A stretch of 14,882 nucleotides of DNA, taken from assembly GCA_035506075.1 (NCBI GenBank), contig DATJQB010000053.1:1-14882 (forward strand). The letters are read 5' to 3'. Origin of the DNA: UBA9647 sp035506075 (GTDB lineage Bacteria; Bacteroidota; Ignavibacteria; UBA10030). The notes under the pieces are model-generated. The model worked only from the letters and a program-made list of their open reading frames with translations, was not told where the DNA came from and ran no database searches. Both the position numbers and the translations under genes were made by a program. The first letter of the stretch is position 1. Each line of letters begins with the position of its first letter. Positions 14,458 through 14,882 of this stretch are shown here, one piece after another.

Positions 14458-14882
14458 GTAAACGGACCGAAGAGGAATTGATTCTGCAGAAGGTCGTAAT
14501 CTCACAAGAGAAATTACTCTGCCATGAGATGAGAAATAGACATGACTCGTTGGAGGGGCTTCTGATTAGGAAGGAGGTAATGATACATGATGGTGAACGC
14601 AAACTGTACTCTGTCGACGCGGAGGGCGCCTTCCTTGTTTTCGTTCCTGAGGGAAGTGTGTGACAATACGAAGATACAGAAAAGACCGGCACCTGATCGA
14701 TGCCTGAAGGAGGAAGTAGTCGGGGCCAGAACAGGCGCCGGACAAAGATGCAGATCGATGCCCAGGCGCCCAGTCTGATCGGCCCTCTTGCTATCTTCCC
14801 CTTCCTCTTCCCGGTCTGCGTGTGATCACGCCGGATGTCCAGGTATCGTTGTCGGGATTCACATCCGGAAGGACACGTTCGG
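14458..14882. other. 3' gene-free stretch with an orphan Shine-Dalgarno
   Basis: No recognisable protein is encoded here. A very good ribosome-binding site, AAGGAGGT (14571-14578), stands 8 nt before ATG codons at 14587 and 14590. The frame they open (to 14778, 63 residues) is Arg/Cys-rich and looks random, so a real small gene or a decayed gene start are both possible. A second purine-rich AAGGAGGAA lies near 14708. A 10-bp direct repeat GATCGATGCC occurs at 14695 and 14753. CCGGATGT (14831-14838) and ACATCCGG (14861-14868) form an 8-bp inverted repeat near the window edge, which may belong to the next gene's control region. Confidence 0.4.

Noticed and set aside
14444..14692. 82-residue minus-strand open frame at the right end
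   Set aside because: Ser-rich random-looking sequence with no start signal and no recognisable domain.
1..14882. tRNA, rRNA, CRISPR array or insertion sequence
   Set aside because: No cloverleaf-like segment, rRNA stretch, regularly spaced direct repeats, transposase-like protein or terminal inverted repeats were seen.

Overview
The window looks like chromosomal DNA from a diderm of the Bacteroidota / Ignavibacteriota (FCB) side of the tree. The main reason is the type IX secretion system (T9SS) C-terminal domain, 'QN(Y/F)PNPFNPTT...', followed by a short Ig-like fold ending in 'K(M/L)VL(T/L)K'. It closes two secreted proteins in full form, and a looser version closes a third. Two large TonB-dependent receptors (TBDRs) with carboxypeptidase-like N-terminal domains fit the same group. 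Most genes are moderately GC-rich, but one receptor gene is clearly AT-rich. No RNA gene, insertion sequence or CRISPR array was recognised.

Layout. Positions 1-556 hold no recognisable gene, only a hairpin whose T-tract lies on the minus strand. Next come an outer-membrane beta-barrel with a Cys-Ala-Cys-Gly-Cys start (557-1474, +) and a secreted M1-family zinc aminopeptidase with a T9SS tail (1654-3732, +). A 167-bp convergent gap with inverted repeats separates these from the central block. That block is a near mirror image: a small Cys/His-rich exported protein followed by a TBDR gene on the minus strand (6727-6362, then 6188-3900), and another small protein of the same family followed by a different TBDR gene on the plus strand (6884-7243, then 7328-9832). 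The two halves are driven outward from a 156-bp intergenic region that carries two 16-bp inverted repeats.

To the right lie a 257-bp gap with a strong stem-loop, an unrecognised secreted protein (10090-10833), a TIM-barrel, glycosidase-like T9SS cargo protein (10852-12036), a short cation diffusion facilitator (CDF) without its cytoplasmic domain (12114-12734, TTG start), and, 4 nt later, a secreted HEXXH metallopeptidase with a T9SS-like tail (12739-14457). The last 425 bp hold no convincing gene.

How the parts may work together (inference). The central block reads as a metal or metal-complex uptake unit. The small proteins share His/Cys clusters (DADHCKH, CxIC) and a terminal RGPP, which resemble DUF2946 proteins as I remember them, and such proteins often sit beside TonB-dependent metal receptors. 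One receptor adds a Cys-x-x-Cys in its plug, and the CDF transporter carries a zinc-type HxxxD/HxxxD site. The two metallopeptidases and the glycosidase-like protein are probably exported cargo for degrading external polymers. The duplicated small-protein/TBDR module is the most interesting and least described part of the window.
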